Below the pieces are notes generated by a model. The model saw only the letters and a program-made list of their open reading frames with translations. It searched no databases and was not told the origin of the DNA. Below are positions 26,590 to 36,760 of a DNA stretch of 64,000 nt, piece after piece. The position numbers and the translations under genes are program-made. Position 1 is the first letter of the stretch, and each line of letters opens with the position of its first letter. The stretch comes from Frigoriglobus tundricola (GTDB lineage: Bacteria > Planctomycetota > Planctomycetia > Gemmatales > Gemmataceae): contig NZ_CP053452.2 of NCBI RefSeq assembly GCF_013128195.2, positions 1,984,001 through 2,048,000 of the forward strand. The letters are read 5' to 3'.

Positions 26590-27747
26590 TCACCGGACGA
26601 ACTTGCTGACCATGCCCAGGAACTCGGCGTTCGATTTGGTCTTCGCCAACTGCTTCACCAGCGATTCCATCGCCTCCACCGGCTTCATCTGCATCAGGGT
26701 GCGGCGGATCAGCGTCACCTGCTCCAGCATCTCCGGCGGGAGCAACCGCTCTTCCTTCCGCGTGCCCGACGCGCCCAGATCGATCGCGGGGTACACCCGG
26801 CGCTCCGCCAGCGCCCGGTTCAGCACCAGTTCCATGTTCCCGGTGCCCTTGAACTCCTGGAAGATCACCTCGTCCATGCGGCTGCCGGTCTCGATGAGCG
26901 CGGTGCCGAGGATGGTGAGCGTGCCGCCCTCGTCGAAGGCGCGGGCCGCGCCGAAGAGCCGCTTGGGCACCTCCAGCGCCTTCGAGTCCACGCCGCCGGA
27001 CATCGTCCGCCCGCTCCCGGACGTCTTGTTGTACGCCCGGGCCAGGCGCGTCAGGCTGTCGAGCAGCACCAGCGTGTCCTTGCCCTGCTCGGTCAGCCGC
27101 TTCGCCCGCTCCACCACGAGTTCGGCGAGGCGGGTGTGGCTCGCGGTGTTCTGGTCGGAACTCGACGCGATCACCTCGACCGGCGGCGGGGCAGTGGCGT
27201 CGCCGTCGGCCGGTTTGCGGACGATGTTCCGCTTGATATCGGTGACCTCCTCCGGCCGCTCGTCCACGAGGAGCATCATCAGGTGGACGTTCGGGTGGTT
27301 GGTCATGACCGCTTGCGCGACGTGCGTGAGCAGGACCGTCTTGCCGGTGCGGGGCGGGGCGACGATCAGGCCGCGCTGGCCCATGCCGATGGGTGTGAAC
27401 ATGTCCATCACGCGCGTCGTGAGTGGTTCCGCGTCGGTCTCGAGGCGGAGCCACTTGGTCGGATCGACGGCGGTGAGTTCGTCCCACTTGCGGCGGCGAT
27501 ATGCCTTGGGGTCGGCGCCTTCGATGTGCGTGACGGCCACCAGCCGCGGCCCCTGGCCGCGGCGGGGCGGTTCGAGGGTGCCGGTGAGCATCACGCCTTC
27601 GGCGAGGTTGAACTTGCTGATGAGCGGGCCGGGAACGTATGCGTCGTTCGGCGTGGGCAGGTAGTTCCGGGCCGGGTTGCGCAGGAACCCGTGGCCGCGT
27701 TGCTGCATTTCCAGCACGCCGTGCGCGCTGTTGCGAGGGTCAGACAT
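26590..27747 (-). CDS. rho: Transcription termination factor Rho (short N-terminus)
   Basis: The 385-residue ATPase has a cold-shock-like RNA-binding domain (GVLEMQQRGHGFLRNP, NDAYVPGPLISKFNL) right at the N-terminus. The helical Rho_N domain that normally precedes it is missing. The motor domain has Walker A APPRTGKT, Walker B LVLLDSLTRLARAYN, the Q-loop segment KALEVPKRLFGAAR and the R-loop GTGNMELVL. A short insert (RKPADGDATAPPP) occurs after the DERPEEVTD block. It ends transcription by pulling RNA from RNA polymerase. Confidence 0.95.
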   Translation of the reverse strand: MSDPRNSAHGVLEMQQRGHGFLRNPARNYLPTPNDAYVPGPLISKFNLAEGVMLTGTLEPPRRGQGPRLVAVTHIEGADPKAYRRRKWDELTAVDPTKWLRLETDAEPLTTRVMDMFTPIGMGQRGLIVAPPRTGKTVLLTHVAQAVMTNHPNVHLMMLLVDERPEEVTDIKRNIVRKPADGDATAPPPVEVIASSSDQNTASHTRLAELVVERAKRLTEQGKDTLVLLDSLTRLARAYNKTSGSGRTMSGGVDSKALEVPKRLFGAARAFDEGGTLTILGTALIETGSRMDEVIFQEFKGTGNMELVLNRALAERRVYPAIDLGASGTRKEERLLPPEMLEQVTLIRRTLMQMKPVEAMESLVKQLAKTKSNAEFLGMVSKFVR

Positions 27748-28222
27748 TCGGGGACTCTACTCTCGTGGGTCGGCCGCGCGAACAGGGCGAACGGTCGCCG
27801 GCTGACGAAAACAAACGCGCATGCGAAGGGGACGAACGGCGGTCGTCGGGAGCGGTGACGGGTACGAGTCTCGGCCGTGCCGTCGGGTTAGTGGAATGAA
27901 TTCTACCCGGCGGTGCGGCCGAACGCGAGAGAGAATCGTCGGCCGCTGCGCTTTCGTGTCCGCTCCGGAGCCCGCCGGGATCACTCACCACGCGTCGGCC
28001 CGGTTCGGACAGTCGAAGCGAACGGTGTCCGCCGGTTTTTGTGCGAATAATTATCAAGTTACCGAAGATCCGGCCCAACTGCCAGCAACTTTCGGGGCCA
28101 GTTTCGGATGCCACTTGAGTTCCCCGATGCCAACGGGGGGTTGCTCGTTGGTAACTTCCCTTTCTTGTTCTGCGCGATCGCGGCATACTGGTCGCGTCAC
28201 CGCACTTTTCTGGGCGCTCACC
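27748..28222. other. Divergent promoter gap between rho and the interrupted Uma2 gene
   Basis: This 475-nt region has no ORF that looks coding. An AT-rich stretch at about 28036-28065 (gtgcgaataattatcaag) could hold a promoter for either side. No palindrome stands out. Confidence 0.35.
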
Positions 28223-28340
28223 ATGTCCGCGACAGTCACCCCGCCGCCGAAGCCGACGGTCCCGGTTCATTACCCCGACGACGACGGGCTGCCCATGTCG
28301 GACAACACGCTCCAGATGAAATGGATTTTCCTCCTATACG

Positions 28341-28348
28341 GAAACCTG
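28341..28348. repeat. Left copy of 8-bp target-site duplication (GAAACCTG)
   Basis: GAAACCTG at 28341-28348 is repeated at 29560-29567, exactly bracketing the insertion element. An 8- or 9-bp duplication is usual for IS1-family transposition. Confidence 0.9.
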
Positions 28349-28357
28349 GGTGGTGGG

Positions 28358-29158
28358 CTACCTGCATTGCACCGCTGGCAGGGTCAACCATTCGGATAGC
28401 GCCCACACCCGATCGGTCAGTCCCGCGGCCATTGCCGGTGTTCTCTGGTGCCAGCGCCCGTCGGCACCCTTGTGGCGGAGCGTGCGGACCGGCCAGCAGA
28501 AGTTGTAGCTGAAGTAGCTGAAGGCGGTGGCCGCACGGTGCGTGTCCCAGTCCTTCGAGAACCCATAGCTCTTGCGCACCTTGCGGCTGCACCGATTCCG
28601 GTCCGTCCCGTTGTGTCGCTCCACGAAGCACGTGTTGACCGCCGTGCTCACCGCCGAGGCGAGTAGCGCGGCCGTGACCGCCACCACCGCCCCGAACACC
28701 ACCCGCGTGCTCACCGCCACCACCCGGTTGTTCTCCCGCTCCTTGTGGACGGTCGCATAGGTGACCTCGGGCGGGATGACCCGGTGGGCCTTGCGCGGCC
28801 GACCGGGTCGCCCGGTTCGCGGCGGGGTCACCAAGTGCCCGTAGGTGTCCCGGATCGCCGAGGCGTACACCGGGTACTCGTCGGACGTCATGAGCCGCAT
28901 CACTCGGCCCCCGGTGCGCCGGTGGAAGTCACGGACCAGGGCGTGGGTCGCGTCCTCGGTCCGCTTACCGACCAACAGGCTCACGACCAATCGGCTCTCG
29001 GGATCGAGGGCCACGTGGTCCCAGCAGTCCCCGCGCCGGGTCTCGTCGGGGCCGCAGTTCTTCTCCTTACGGCCCACGAAATCCCACTTCTCATCGAACT
29101 GCACTTCGCGGGTCGTCGGGGGAAAAAGCCACGAGCTCGTCGTGCAACGCGCGGGCAT
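28358..29158 (-). CDS. IS1-family transposase catalytic part (InsB-like)
   Basis: The open frame has 266 codons. Acidic catalytic residues can be placed at QFDEKWDFVGRKE (first D), LMTSDEYPVY (second D) and CFVERHNGTDR (E), the DDE triad of IS1 with its HNGTDR neighbour. The N-terminal codons overlap the insA-like frame by 68 nt, so the catalytic protein is probably made as a frameshifted fusion. The two frames differ by +1 (or -2), unlike the -1 shift known for classical IS1. A T5C5 run (gctttttcccccg) lies in the overlap. Confidence 0.88.
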   Translation of the reverse strand: MPARCTTSSWLFPPTTREVQFDEKWDFVGRKEKNCGPDETRRGDCWDHVALDPESRLVVSLLVGKRTEDATHALVRDFHRRTGGRVMRLMTSDEYPVYASAIRDTYGHLVTPPRTGRPGRPRKAHRVIPPEVTYATVHKERENNRVVAVSTRVVFGAVVAVTAALLASAVSTAVNTCFVERHNGTDRNRCSRKVRKSYGFSKDWDTHRAATAFSYFSYNFCWPVRTLRHKGADGRWHQRTPAMAAGLTDRVWALSEWLTLPAVQCR

Positions 29159-29465
29159 GTTGGCCGGCCCGTCGGATGTACCGGGTCACCGTATTGGTAT
29201 GAACCCCGGTGAGCCGTGCGGTCTTGCGGGTCCCGATCCCTTCGGCCACGTGAGCCAGAACCGCGGTCACCCGCGCGGCCGGCAGTCGGGCGTCGAACAG
29301 TGGGGTGCCCTTGCGCTCGGAGAACCGGGCCTTGCAGGTCCGGCACCGGAGCACCCGCGTCTTGTTCGGCCCATAACGGGCCGGCACGGTCAGGTTCCCG
29401 TGGTTCCGTTTCCCATGGTCGGGACAATGGGCATTGAGGCAACAGAAGCGGCTCAGGTCGTCCAT
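29091..29465 (-). CDS. IS1-family upstream frame (InsA-like zinc-finger/HTH protein)
   Basis: The 124-residue product from ATG 29465 (MDDLSRFCCLNAHCPDHG) has a Cys pair, then RVLRCRTCKARFSERKG with a second Cys pair, making a four-Cys zinc finger. It continues into a helix-turn-helix (GTRKTARLTGVHTNTVTRYI). In IS1 this part binds the terminal repeats and, alone, represses transposition. It overlaps the catalytic frame at its 3' end. Confidence 0.85.
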   Translation of the reverse strand: MDDLSRFCCLNAHCPDHGKRNHGNLTVPARYGPNKTRVLRCRTCKARFSERKGTPLFDARLPAARVTAVLAHVAEGIGTRKTARLTGVHTNTVTRYIRRAGQHARALHDELVAFSPDDPRSAVR

Positions 29466-29559
29466 GACGGATCTCAATCCGTGGGAGCAAATGCCAACCG
29501 AGAAGCGGAATCCCTTACCATACCTCCGGTAACTCGTGCAAGGCTAATAAGACACCACC

Positions 29560-29567
29560 GAAACCTG
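29560..29567. repeat. Right copy of 8-bp target-site duplication (GAAACCTG)
   Basis: Second copy of the octamer seen at 28341-28348, directly after the right end CACCACC of the element. Confidence 0.9.
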
Positions 29568-30274
29568 ACCGGGCGTTACCGCGACCACGCGGACGTGTTC
29601 GTGGCGGCCAACCACCTCATCTATCCGGTCGAAGGCGACAACAAAACCCGACAGGCGCCGGACGTGTTCGTCGCGTTTGGTCGGCCGCAGATCGAGCGCG
29701 GGAGCTACCGCGTGTGGGAGGAGGGCGGCACCTTCCCGCACGTGATCTTCGAGGTGTGGTCGCCGGGGAACCGGTACGCCGACATGCAAGCGAAGTTCTC
29801 CTTCTACGAGAAGTACGGCGCGGAGGAGTACTACATCCCCTACCCCGAGTTCCCGGCGCACGCGGAGGGCTATCGCCGGCAAGAGGGCGCGCTCGTTCGG
29901 ATCGAGGAGATGGACGGGTACGTCAGCCCGCGACTCGGGGTGCGGTTCTCGCTCGCGCGGGGGCAACTCGCCGTGCTCGATTCGGCCGGGCACCCGATGC
30001 GCACGGCCGCGGAGATCGCCGCCGAACTCGACGCGGCGGAGCGACACGTGCAGGAGCAGAAGGAGCGAGCGGAACGGGAGCAAAAGAAGGCCGAAGCCGA
30101 AACCGAGCGGGCCGCGCGCCTCGCGGCCAAGCTGCGCGAACTCGGCGTCGATCCCGATGTGGTTTGAACGTGCTGATCATCGCAGTGAACGAGGCGCGAC
30201 CCGGACCTGTTGGCTCTCCTAATTGCGCTGCCACAGCACACCGGTCGCCATCATATGTCATCCGGTCAGGAGCT

Positions 30275-30781
30275 TTACTCCAGAATATTGATCATCGCCT
30301 CTTCAAATGCCTCGCGAGTGAAGGGATACGAGTCCCACGGCCGCCGCTTCTCGATCTTGTACTCGTTCTGCATGAGCCACTGATAGCTTCCGTTTCGCAT
30401 GATGCGGTGGATACTGTAATGCGTGAACGGTCCGTGCTGCATTTCGATCGTTCCTTCAATATCCGCAAGTGTTTCGCCTGGAATGGCTGCGGCTCCGAGT
30501 ACCCACCTCGCCCTCGGTGTGATAGTGCATTCACGGTAACCGGTGGCAATGCGCAACGCTCGGGTTTCATAGTAGCCGATCTTCCGTTCGATTTGCCCGA
30601 ACGTGTAACAGTGGATGGGCAGCAATCCACTCGGATCAGATTCCCGAATCCATCCTTCCATCAACTCCATCATTTGGTTGACGGCCTCGCACCACTCACG
30701 GGCCGTTTCGGGCTCTTTTGTGGCCCGTTCCGCGCGGATGCGATTCGCCTCTTTTTCAAGGAAAGCAGCCAACTTTCCCAT
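30275..30781 (-). CDS. Protein of unknown function downstream of the Hsp70-like gene
   Basis: The 168-residue product starts MGKLAAFLEKEANRIRAE and is mostly helical at the N-terminus. It then has a mixed region with IERKIGYYETRALRIA and WVLGAAAIPGETLADIEG. No signal peptide, membrane segment or known motif is visible. Its start is 9 nt after the end of the Hsp70-like gene on the same strand, so the two are almost surely co-transcribed and may act together. Confidence 0.75.
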   Translation of the reverse strand: MGKLAAFLEKEANRIRAERATKEPETAREWCEAVNQMMELMEGWIRESDPSGLLPIHCYTFGQIERKIGYYETRALRIATGYRECTITPRARWVLGAAAIPGETLADIEGTIEMQHGPFTHYSIHRIMRNGSYQWLMQNEYKIEKRRPWDSYPFTREAFEEAMINILE

Positions 30782-30789
30782 GCCCTACC

Positions 30790-32688
<1,899 letters not shown>

Positions 32689-32949
32689 AGTGTCCCCGGT
32701 CGTTCGCGTTTGGTGTTTCGTATCAATAGCCGGAAGAAGAAGGGCCGCAGATGAACACAGATCAGAACGGTTTCCGCTCTCGTTTCTTCCGATCAGCGTT
32801 CTCGGTGTTCGCCCGCGGCGCTGGTTCCTCCAACACAAACACTACCCGTCATTCTACCGTTCCGGCGGAACCCGATAGCCGACCAGCGGTTCCAAACGTA
32901 GCCTTGCGTTCAACCGCCCCCCGCACCACCGGACTGTGATTAACGCTCT

Positions 32950-35481
32950 ATGAGTACCACCGCCACCTCGACTCCGCTCCCGGTCGGCCGGCTGGTCGGC
33001 GTCGGGGCCGTCGTTTTCTTCGCGAACGCCGCCCTGCTCGTCCTCCAACTGGTCGCGGGCCGGTTGCTGGCCCCGTTCATCGGCTCCAGCCTGGAAACGT
33101 GGACGTCGATCATCGGCGTGTTCCTGGCCGGCATCGCGCTGGGCAACGCCTTCGGCGGAAAACTGGCCGACCGCTACCCGACCCCGCGGACGCTGGCGGT
33201 GCTGCTGGCGCTGGGAGCGGTGGCGGCGCTGTGGATGGTGCTCTTCCCCATGCTCCTCGCCTCATCGGGGGCGTACCGGGCGCTGCCGCTCGGTCCGCGC
33301 ATCCCGATCCTCGCGGCGGTGCTGTGCCTCCCGGCCGGGTTCGTACTGAGTCTGCTCACGCCACTGGCGATCAAGCTCGGCCTGCCGGACGTGGCCCACA
33401 CCGGTCGCGTCGCCGGCCTGATCTTCTCGCTCAGCACGTTGGGCTGCCTCCTCGGGAACTACCTGACGGGTTTCTATCTGATCCCCACGCTCTCCATCAA
33501 CGCGCTCGTGCTGGCGTCGGCCGGCGCGCTGCTGGCGCTCGCGGGCGCGTCGCTGCTGTTGGTGGGGCCGGCGGAACCTACACCTCCGGCCCCCCTCCCT
33601 GAAGGGAAGGGGGAGGAAGGCCTCCGGAGCCCCAACAACTCAGGAGAATCTGAGGAGGCATCGCGCGGAGTCACCCCCCTCCCTTCAGGGAGGGGGGACG
33701 GGGGGGTAGGGTCCTCTCCCAATCCCCACGCGTTCCCCGACATCCGGCAGGCGTACCTGATCGTCTTCCTCGCCAGCTTCTGCGGGATGACGCTGGAACT
33801 GACCGCGTCGCGGGTGCTGGCGCAGTCGCTCGGCGTGTCGCTGTTCACGTGGACCGGCATCATCGGCGTCATGCTGGCCGGAACGGCGCTGGGGAACTTC
33901 ACCGGCGGGCAGATCGCCGACCGGGCGGCGCGACCGGGGAACAAGCTCAGCCCGCGGTTCTTCCTCGCGGCCACGCTGATCCTCGCCGGCGGGGCGTCCA
34001 TATTCCTGTTCGTCGCAATGGCCCTCGTCACCCGGTTCCGCGTGTTCGATGATTGGGGACCGATCACACAGGTGATGGGGTGGACGTTCAGCATGTTCTT
34101 CCTGCCGATGTTCATGCTCGGCCTCGTGTCGCCGCAGGTGATCCGGCTCGCGGTGCCGGACGCGGCGCACGTCGGCCGGGTGGCCGGGCGGGTGTACGCG
34201 TGGAGCACGTTCGGGGCGATCGTCGGCACGTTCGCCGCGGGCTACGTCCTGCTCTCCGCGATCGGCATGTACCCGACCCTGCTCGGCGTGGCCCTGGTTC
34301 TCACGCTCAGCAGCCTGCTGGTGGTGAACATCTGGAAGGACACCCAGGCCGCCATCCGGGCGGACGCCGCCACGGTGGCGCAGAACACCGCCGGGGCCGG
34401 CGCCCTGCTGTACCTGTTCAGCATCGCGCTGGGCGGCATCGTCGGCGGGTTCATCCTCACCGGCCGCGGCCAGAAGGACGAGTACCTGGCGCAGGTGGAG
34501 TCCAACTATTACACCATCCGGGTGAGCCGCGCCTACGGTTCGCGGGTGCCCGAGTCGGCGCTGAGCATGAACCTGGACCGCCTGCTCCACTCCGTCGTGG
34601 ACCCCGAGGACCCGACGTACCTGTATTACGAGCACGAACACATCCAGATGGAGTTCCTGCGCCTGGCGCGGGCCGGCGCGCCGGAGCCCCGGGTGCTGGT
34701 GATCGGCGGCGGCGGGTACACGTTCCCGCGGTACGCGATGGAGGCGCTGCCGGAATCGCACGTGGACGTGGTGGAGATCGACCCGAAGGTGACCCGCGTC
34801 GCCCGCGAGCACATGGGCCTGAAGGAGTACCCGCACCTCCGCGCGGTCCACATGGACGGCCGGCAGTACGTCGCGGAACGGGCCGCGCCCGGCTCGTACG
34901 ACCTCGTGGTTCAGGACGCGGTCAATGACCTCTCAGTGCCGGCCCACCTGATGACCAAGGAGTACAACGACGCGGTGAAGGCGGCCCTCAAGCCGGGCGG
35001 TGTGTACCTGCTCACGATCATCGACTCGATCGAGTCCGGGAAGCTGTGGAAGGCCGCAATGGCGACACTGGCGCGGACGTTCCCCGCGGAGAACGTGGTC
35101 CTCCTCACCCCGCACCGCGTTCCGCCGAGCGGCACCGCGGACGGCAACACCTGGGACCAGACGCGGCAGGTGCTGGTCATCTACGCGTCGGACAAGCCGT
35201 TCAGCCCGGACGCGATGCGGGCGGCGGTGGCCGACCAACTGGCCCCGCCGTTCGCGGCCGGAATAACGGTCGGCGCGGCGCCCCGCGGCGACGCGGCCCA
35301 AGTCGCGCTCACCGCCGCGGCGGAACCGCTGGCCCGTCTGGGAACGCCGTTCCACACCGTCGTGGTGCCGCCGGACCGCCTCAAGACGTTCACCGACCGC
35401 GAGCCGGGCGTCGTCCTCACCGACCAGTTCTGCCCGGTCGATAACCTCATGGCCGAGGTGTTCCGCAACCGGAACAAGTGA
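32950..35481 (+). CDS. Fused multi-pass membrane/spermidine-synthase-like protein
   Basis: The 843-residue protein has two homologous membrane halves. Both carry the same block (ETWTSIIGVFLAGIALGN at about residues 50-67; FTWTGIIGVMLAGTALGN at about 300-317), which shows internal duplication. The C-terminal region (about 500-740) is a Rossmann methyltransferase-like spermidine synthase domain with VLVIGGGGYTFPR (SAM site), VDVVEIDPKVTR and YDLVVQDAVND. Such fused proteins occur in many bacteria, and their true product is uncertain. Between the halves (residues about 213-258) is a low-complexity linker made by a palindromic repeat at 33587-33715. Confidence 0.85.
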   Translation: MSTTATSTPLPVGRLVGVGAVVFFANAALLVLQLVAGRLLAPFIGSSLETWTSIIGVFLAGIALGNAFGGKLADRYPTPRTLAVLLALGAVAALWMVLFPMLLASSGAYRALPLGPRIPILAAVLCLPAGFVLSLLTPLAIKLGLPDVAHTGRVAGLIFSLSTLGCLLGNYLTGFYLIPTLSINALVLASAGALLALAGASLLLVGPAEPTPPAPLPEGKGEEGLRSPNNSGESEEASRGVTPLPSGRGDGGVGSSPNPHAFPDIRQAYLIVFLASFCGMTLELTASRVLAQSLGVSLFTWTGIIGVMLAGTALGNFTGGQIADRAARPGNKLSPRFFLAATLILAGGASIFLFVAMALVTRFRVFDDWGPITQVMGWTFSMFFLPMFMLGLVSPQVIRLAVPDAAHVGRVAGRVYAWSTFGAIVGTFAAGYVLLSAIGMYPTLLGVALVLTLSSLLVVNIWKDTQAAIRADAATVAQNTAGAGALLYLFSIALGGIVGGFILTGRGQKDEYLAQVESNYYTIRVSRAYGSRVPESALSMNLDRLLHSVVDPEDPTYLYYEHEHIQMEFLRLARAGAPEPRVLVIGGGGYTFPRYAMEALPESHVDVVEIDPKVTRVAREHMGLKEYPHLRAVHMDGRQYVAERAAPGSYDLVVQDAVNDLSVPAHLMTKEYNDAVKAALKPGGVYLLTIIDSIESGKLWKAAMATLARTFPAENVVLLTPHRVPPSGTADGNTWDQTRQVLVIYASDKPFSPDAMRAAVADQLAPPFAAGITVGAAPRGDAAQVALTAAAEPLARLGTPFHTVVVPPDRLKTFTDREPGVVLTDQFCPVDNLMAEVFRNRNK
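33587..33715. repeat. Palindromic repeat element inserted in frame inside a coding gene
   Basis: It contains CCCCCCTCCCTgaAGGGaAGGGGG (about 33591-33613) and the perfect CCCCCCTCCCT-tc-AGGGAGGGGGG (33674-33697), with a small CTCAG/CTGAG stem between them. It encodes a Pro/Gly/Ser linker between the two membrane halves of the 32950-35481 protein and keeps the frame. Confidence 0.75.
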
Positions 35482-35490
35482 GCACCGCTA

Positions 35491-36084
35491 CTACGGAAGC
35501 AGGTCGCCCACGAGTACGGACGCGGCCGGCGCGGCGAGCGGCGCCACGCGGTCCGTCGGCGCGAGGGTGAGGTGCGTCCGGTACGCGGTCGCGCCGAGAC
35601 CCGTGGGCAGCGGTTGCGGGTCGCGGAAGATGTGGAGTTCCCGTCCTGCAACGTCCAGCACCCAGTAATCGGCGATGCCGGCCGTGGCGTACAGTTCGGC
35701 CTTCGTGGTCGTGTCGTTGGAGAGCGTCGCATCGGCAACTTCAACAATCAAAGCGGCGGCGGTCGGGTGATCGGCATAATCCCGCGGCGAGCCAGGAATC
35801 ACCGCCACATCAGGTTGTGGTTCTGAACCGGGCTTGCCACCGGGTACTGCGAACGGTTGTTGGATGTTGAACCAGTGCCCGGTTGCAAAGGCGATGGCGA
35901 GCGCGTCTGCCACAAGTCGCACGCCCAGCGCGTGCGGCCAATTGATCGGGCTCATCTCAACGATCTCTCCGAAGATGAGTTCGACGCGCTTGCCCTCGAA
36001 GTAGCCCCGCGCGCCCATCTCGTAATACTGCGCGCGGGTGAACCGGAACGGGCGCTCCGGGCGTGTCGGTGGTCGGGTGGTCAT
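35491..36084 (-). CDS. Uma2-family endonuclease-like protein (copy 1)
   Basis: The 197-residue product starts at ATG 36084 (MTTRPPTRPERPFRFT). It has the Uma2 core: GYFEGKRVELIFGEIVEMSP, PQPDVAVIPG, AALIVEVADATLSND and AGIADYWVLDVAG, matching a PD-(D/E)XK-like arrangement with acidic residues and the EV-D pair. The biological role is unknown. Its last 65 codons are nearly identical to those of the next gene, while the N-terminal halves differ. Confidence 0.85.
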   Translation of the reverse strand: MTTRPPTRPERPFRFTRAQYYEMGARGYFEGKRVELIFGEIVEMSPINWPHALGVRLVADALAIAFATGHWFNIQQPFAVPGGKPGSEPQPDVAVIPGSPRDYADHPTAAALIVEVADATLSNDTTTKAELYATAGIADYWVLDVAGRELHIFRDPQPLPTGLGATAYRTHLTLAPTDRVAPLAAPAASVLVGDLLP

Positions 36085-36121
36085 GTCGGTGCCTCTCCGG
36101 TCTGCCCGGGGTGTTTCGTCG

Positions 36122-36733
36122 CTATGGCAGCAGGTCGCTCACGAGTACGGACGCGGCCGGCGCGGCGAGCGGCGCCACGCGGTCCGTCGGCGCGAGGGTG
36201 AGGTGCGTCCGGTACGCGGCCGCGCCGAGACCCGTGGGCAGTGGTTGCGGGTCGCGGAACACGTGGAGGTCCCTTCCTGCAACGTCTAGCACCCAGTAAT
36301 CCGCGATGCCCGCGGTCGCGTACCGTTCGGCTTTATCGGTCAGGTCCGAGCGCAAAGTCGTGTCGGGCACTTCGACCACGAGTGCGGCCGTCGTCGGGTG
36401 ACCGCCGAGGTAGTCCCGCGGCCCGTTCTGTACCAGCGCGAGATCGGGAAGTGGGTCGTTGTACGCATCGACGTGCAGTGGCGACTGGATGCGGAGCAAC
36501 CATCCTGCTCCGAAGATTGCACGGAGGGCGGCATCGGCGAGGGCGAGCCCGGTCGCGTGGGGCGGGTCCATTGGCCCTTGCTCCATAATAACGCCGTCGA
36601 GGAGGAACGCCCGCTTCCCCTCGAACCAGCCCATGTCCCCCATCCGGTTGAACTCTGTGACGGTCCACCGATGCGCCAAGGGGCGCGGGTACGACGCCGG
36701 ACCGGGTGTGGGTGGGGTCGCGATCGCGGACAT
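36122..36733 (-). CDS. Uma2-family endonuclease-like protein (copy 2)
   Basis: The 203-residue product starts at ATG 36733 (MSAIATPPTPGPASYPRPL), with GWFEGKRAFLLDGVIMEQGP, LPDLALVQNG, ALVVEVPDTTLRSD and AGIADYWVLDVAG. It lies 37 nt upstream of copy 1 on the same strand, so both may be co-transcribed. The near-identical C-terminus versus divergent N-terminus suggests tandem duplication followed by gene conversion. Confidence 0.85.
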   Translation of the reverse strand: MSAIATPPTPGPASYPRPLAHRWTVTEFNRMGDMGWFEGKRAFLLDGVIMEQGPMDPPHATGLALADAALRAIFGAGWLLRIQSPLHVDAYNDPLPDLALVQNGPRDYLGGHPTTAALVVEVPDTTLRSDLTDKAERYATAGIADYWVLDVAGRDLHVFRDPQPLPTGLGAAAYRTHLTLAPTDRVAPLAAPAASVLVSDLLP

Positions 36734-36760
36734 CCTTCACCTCCGATCTTGAGCCTACCG

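Larger units (their letters stand above)
28349..29559 (-). mobile_element. IS1-family insertion sequence, 1211 bp
   Basis: The element lies between 8-bp direct repeats. Its ends begin GGTGGTG on both sides and share TTGCAC about 18 nt inward, giving imperfect terminal inverted repeats. On the minus strand it has an upstream zinc-finger/HTH frame (insA-like) and a downstream DDE frame (insB-like) in different phases, the organisation of IS1. The left end almost touches the transposase stop codon. The fresh duplication and intact frames suggest recent insertion. Confidence 0.9.
28223..30167 (+). pseudogene. Uma2-family nuclease-like gene interrupted by an IS1-family element
   Basis: Codons 1-42 run from ATG 28223 to 28348 (ending MKWIFLLYGNL). 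The remaining codons run from 29568 to the TGA at 30167 (beginning TGRYRDHADVFVAANHL). Joining the two, minus the element and one copy of its 8-bp duplication, gives an in-frame 241-residue protein with the Uma2 core (YPVEGDNKTRQAPDVFVAFG, IFEVWSPGNRYADM, YGAEEYYIP) and a charged C-terminal coiled coil (EQKERAEREQKKAEAE). Uma2 proteins have a PD-(D/E)XK-like restriction endonuclease fold but unknown targets. They are hugely expanded in planctomycetes. The gene is inactive as it stands. Confidence 0.9.
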
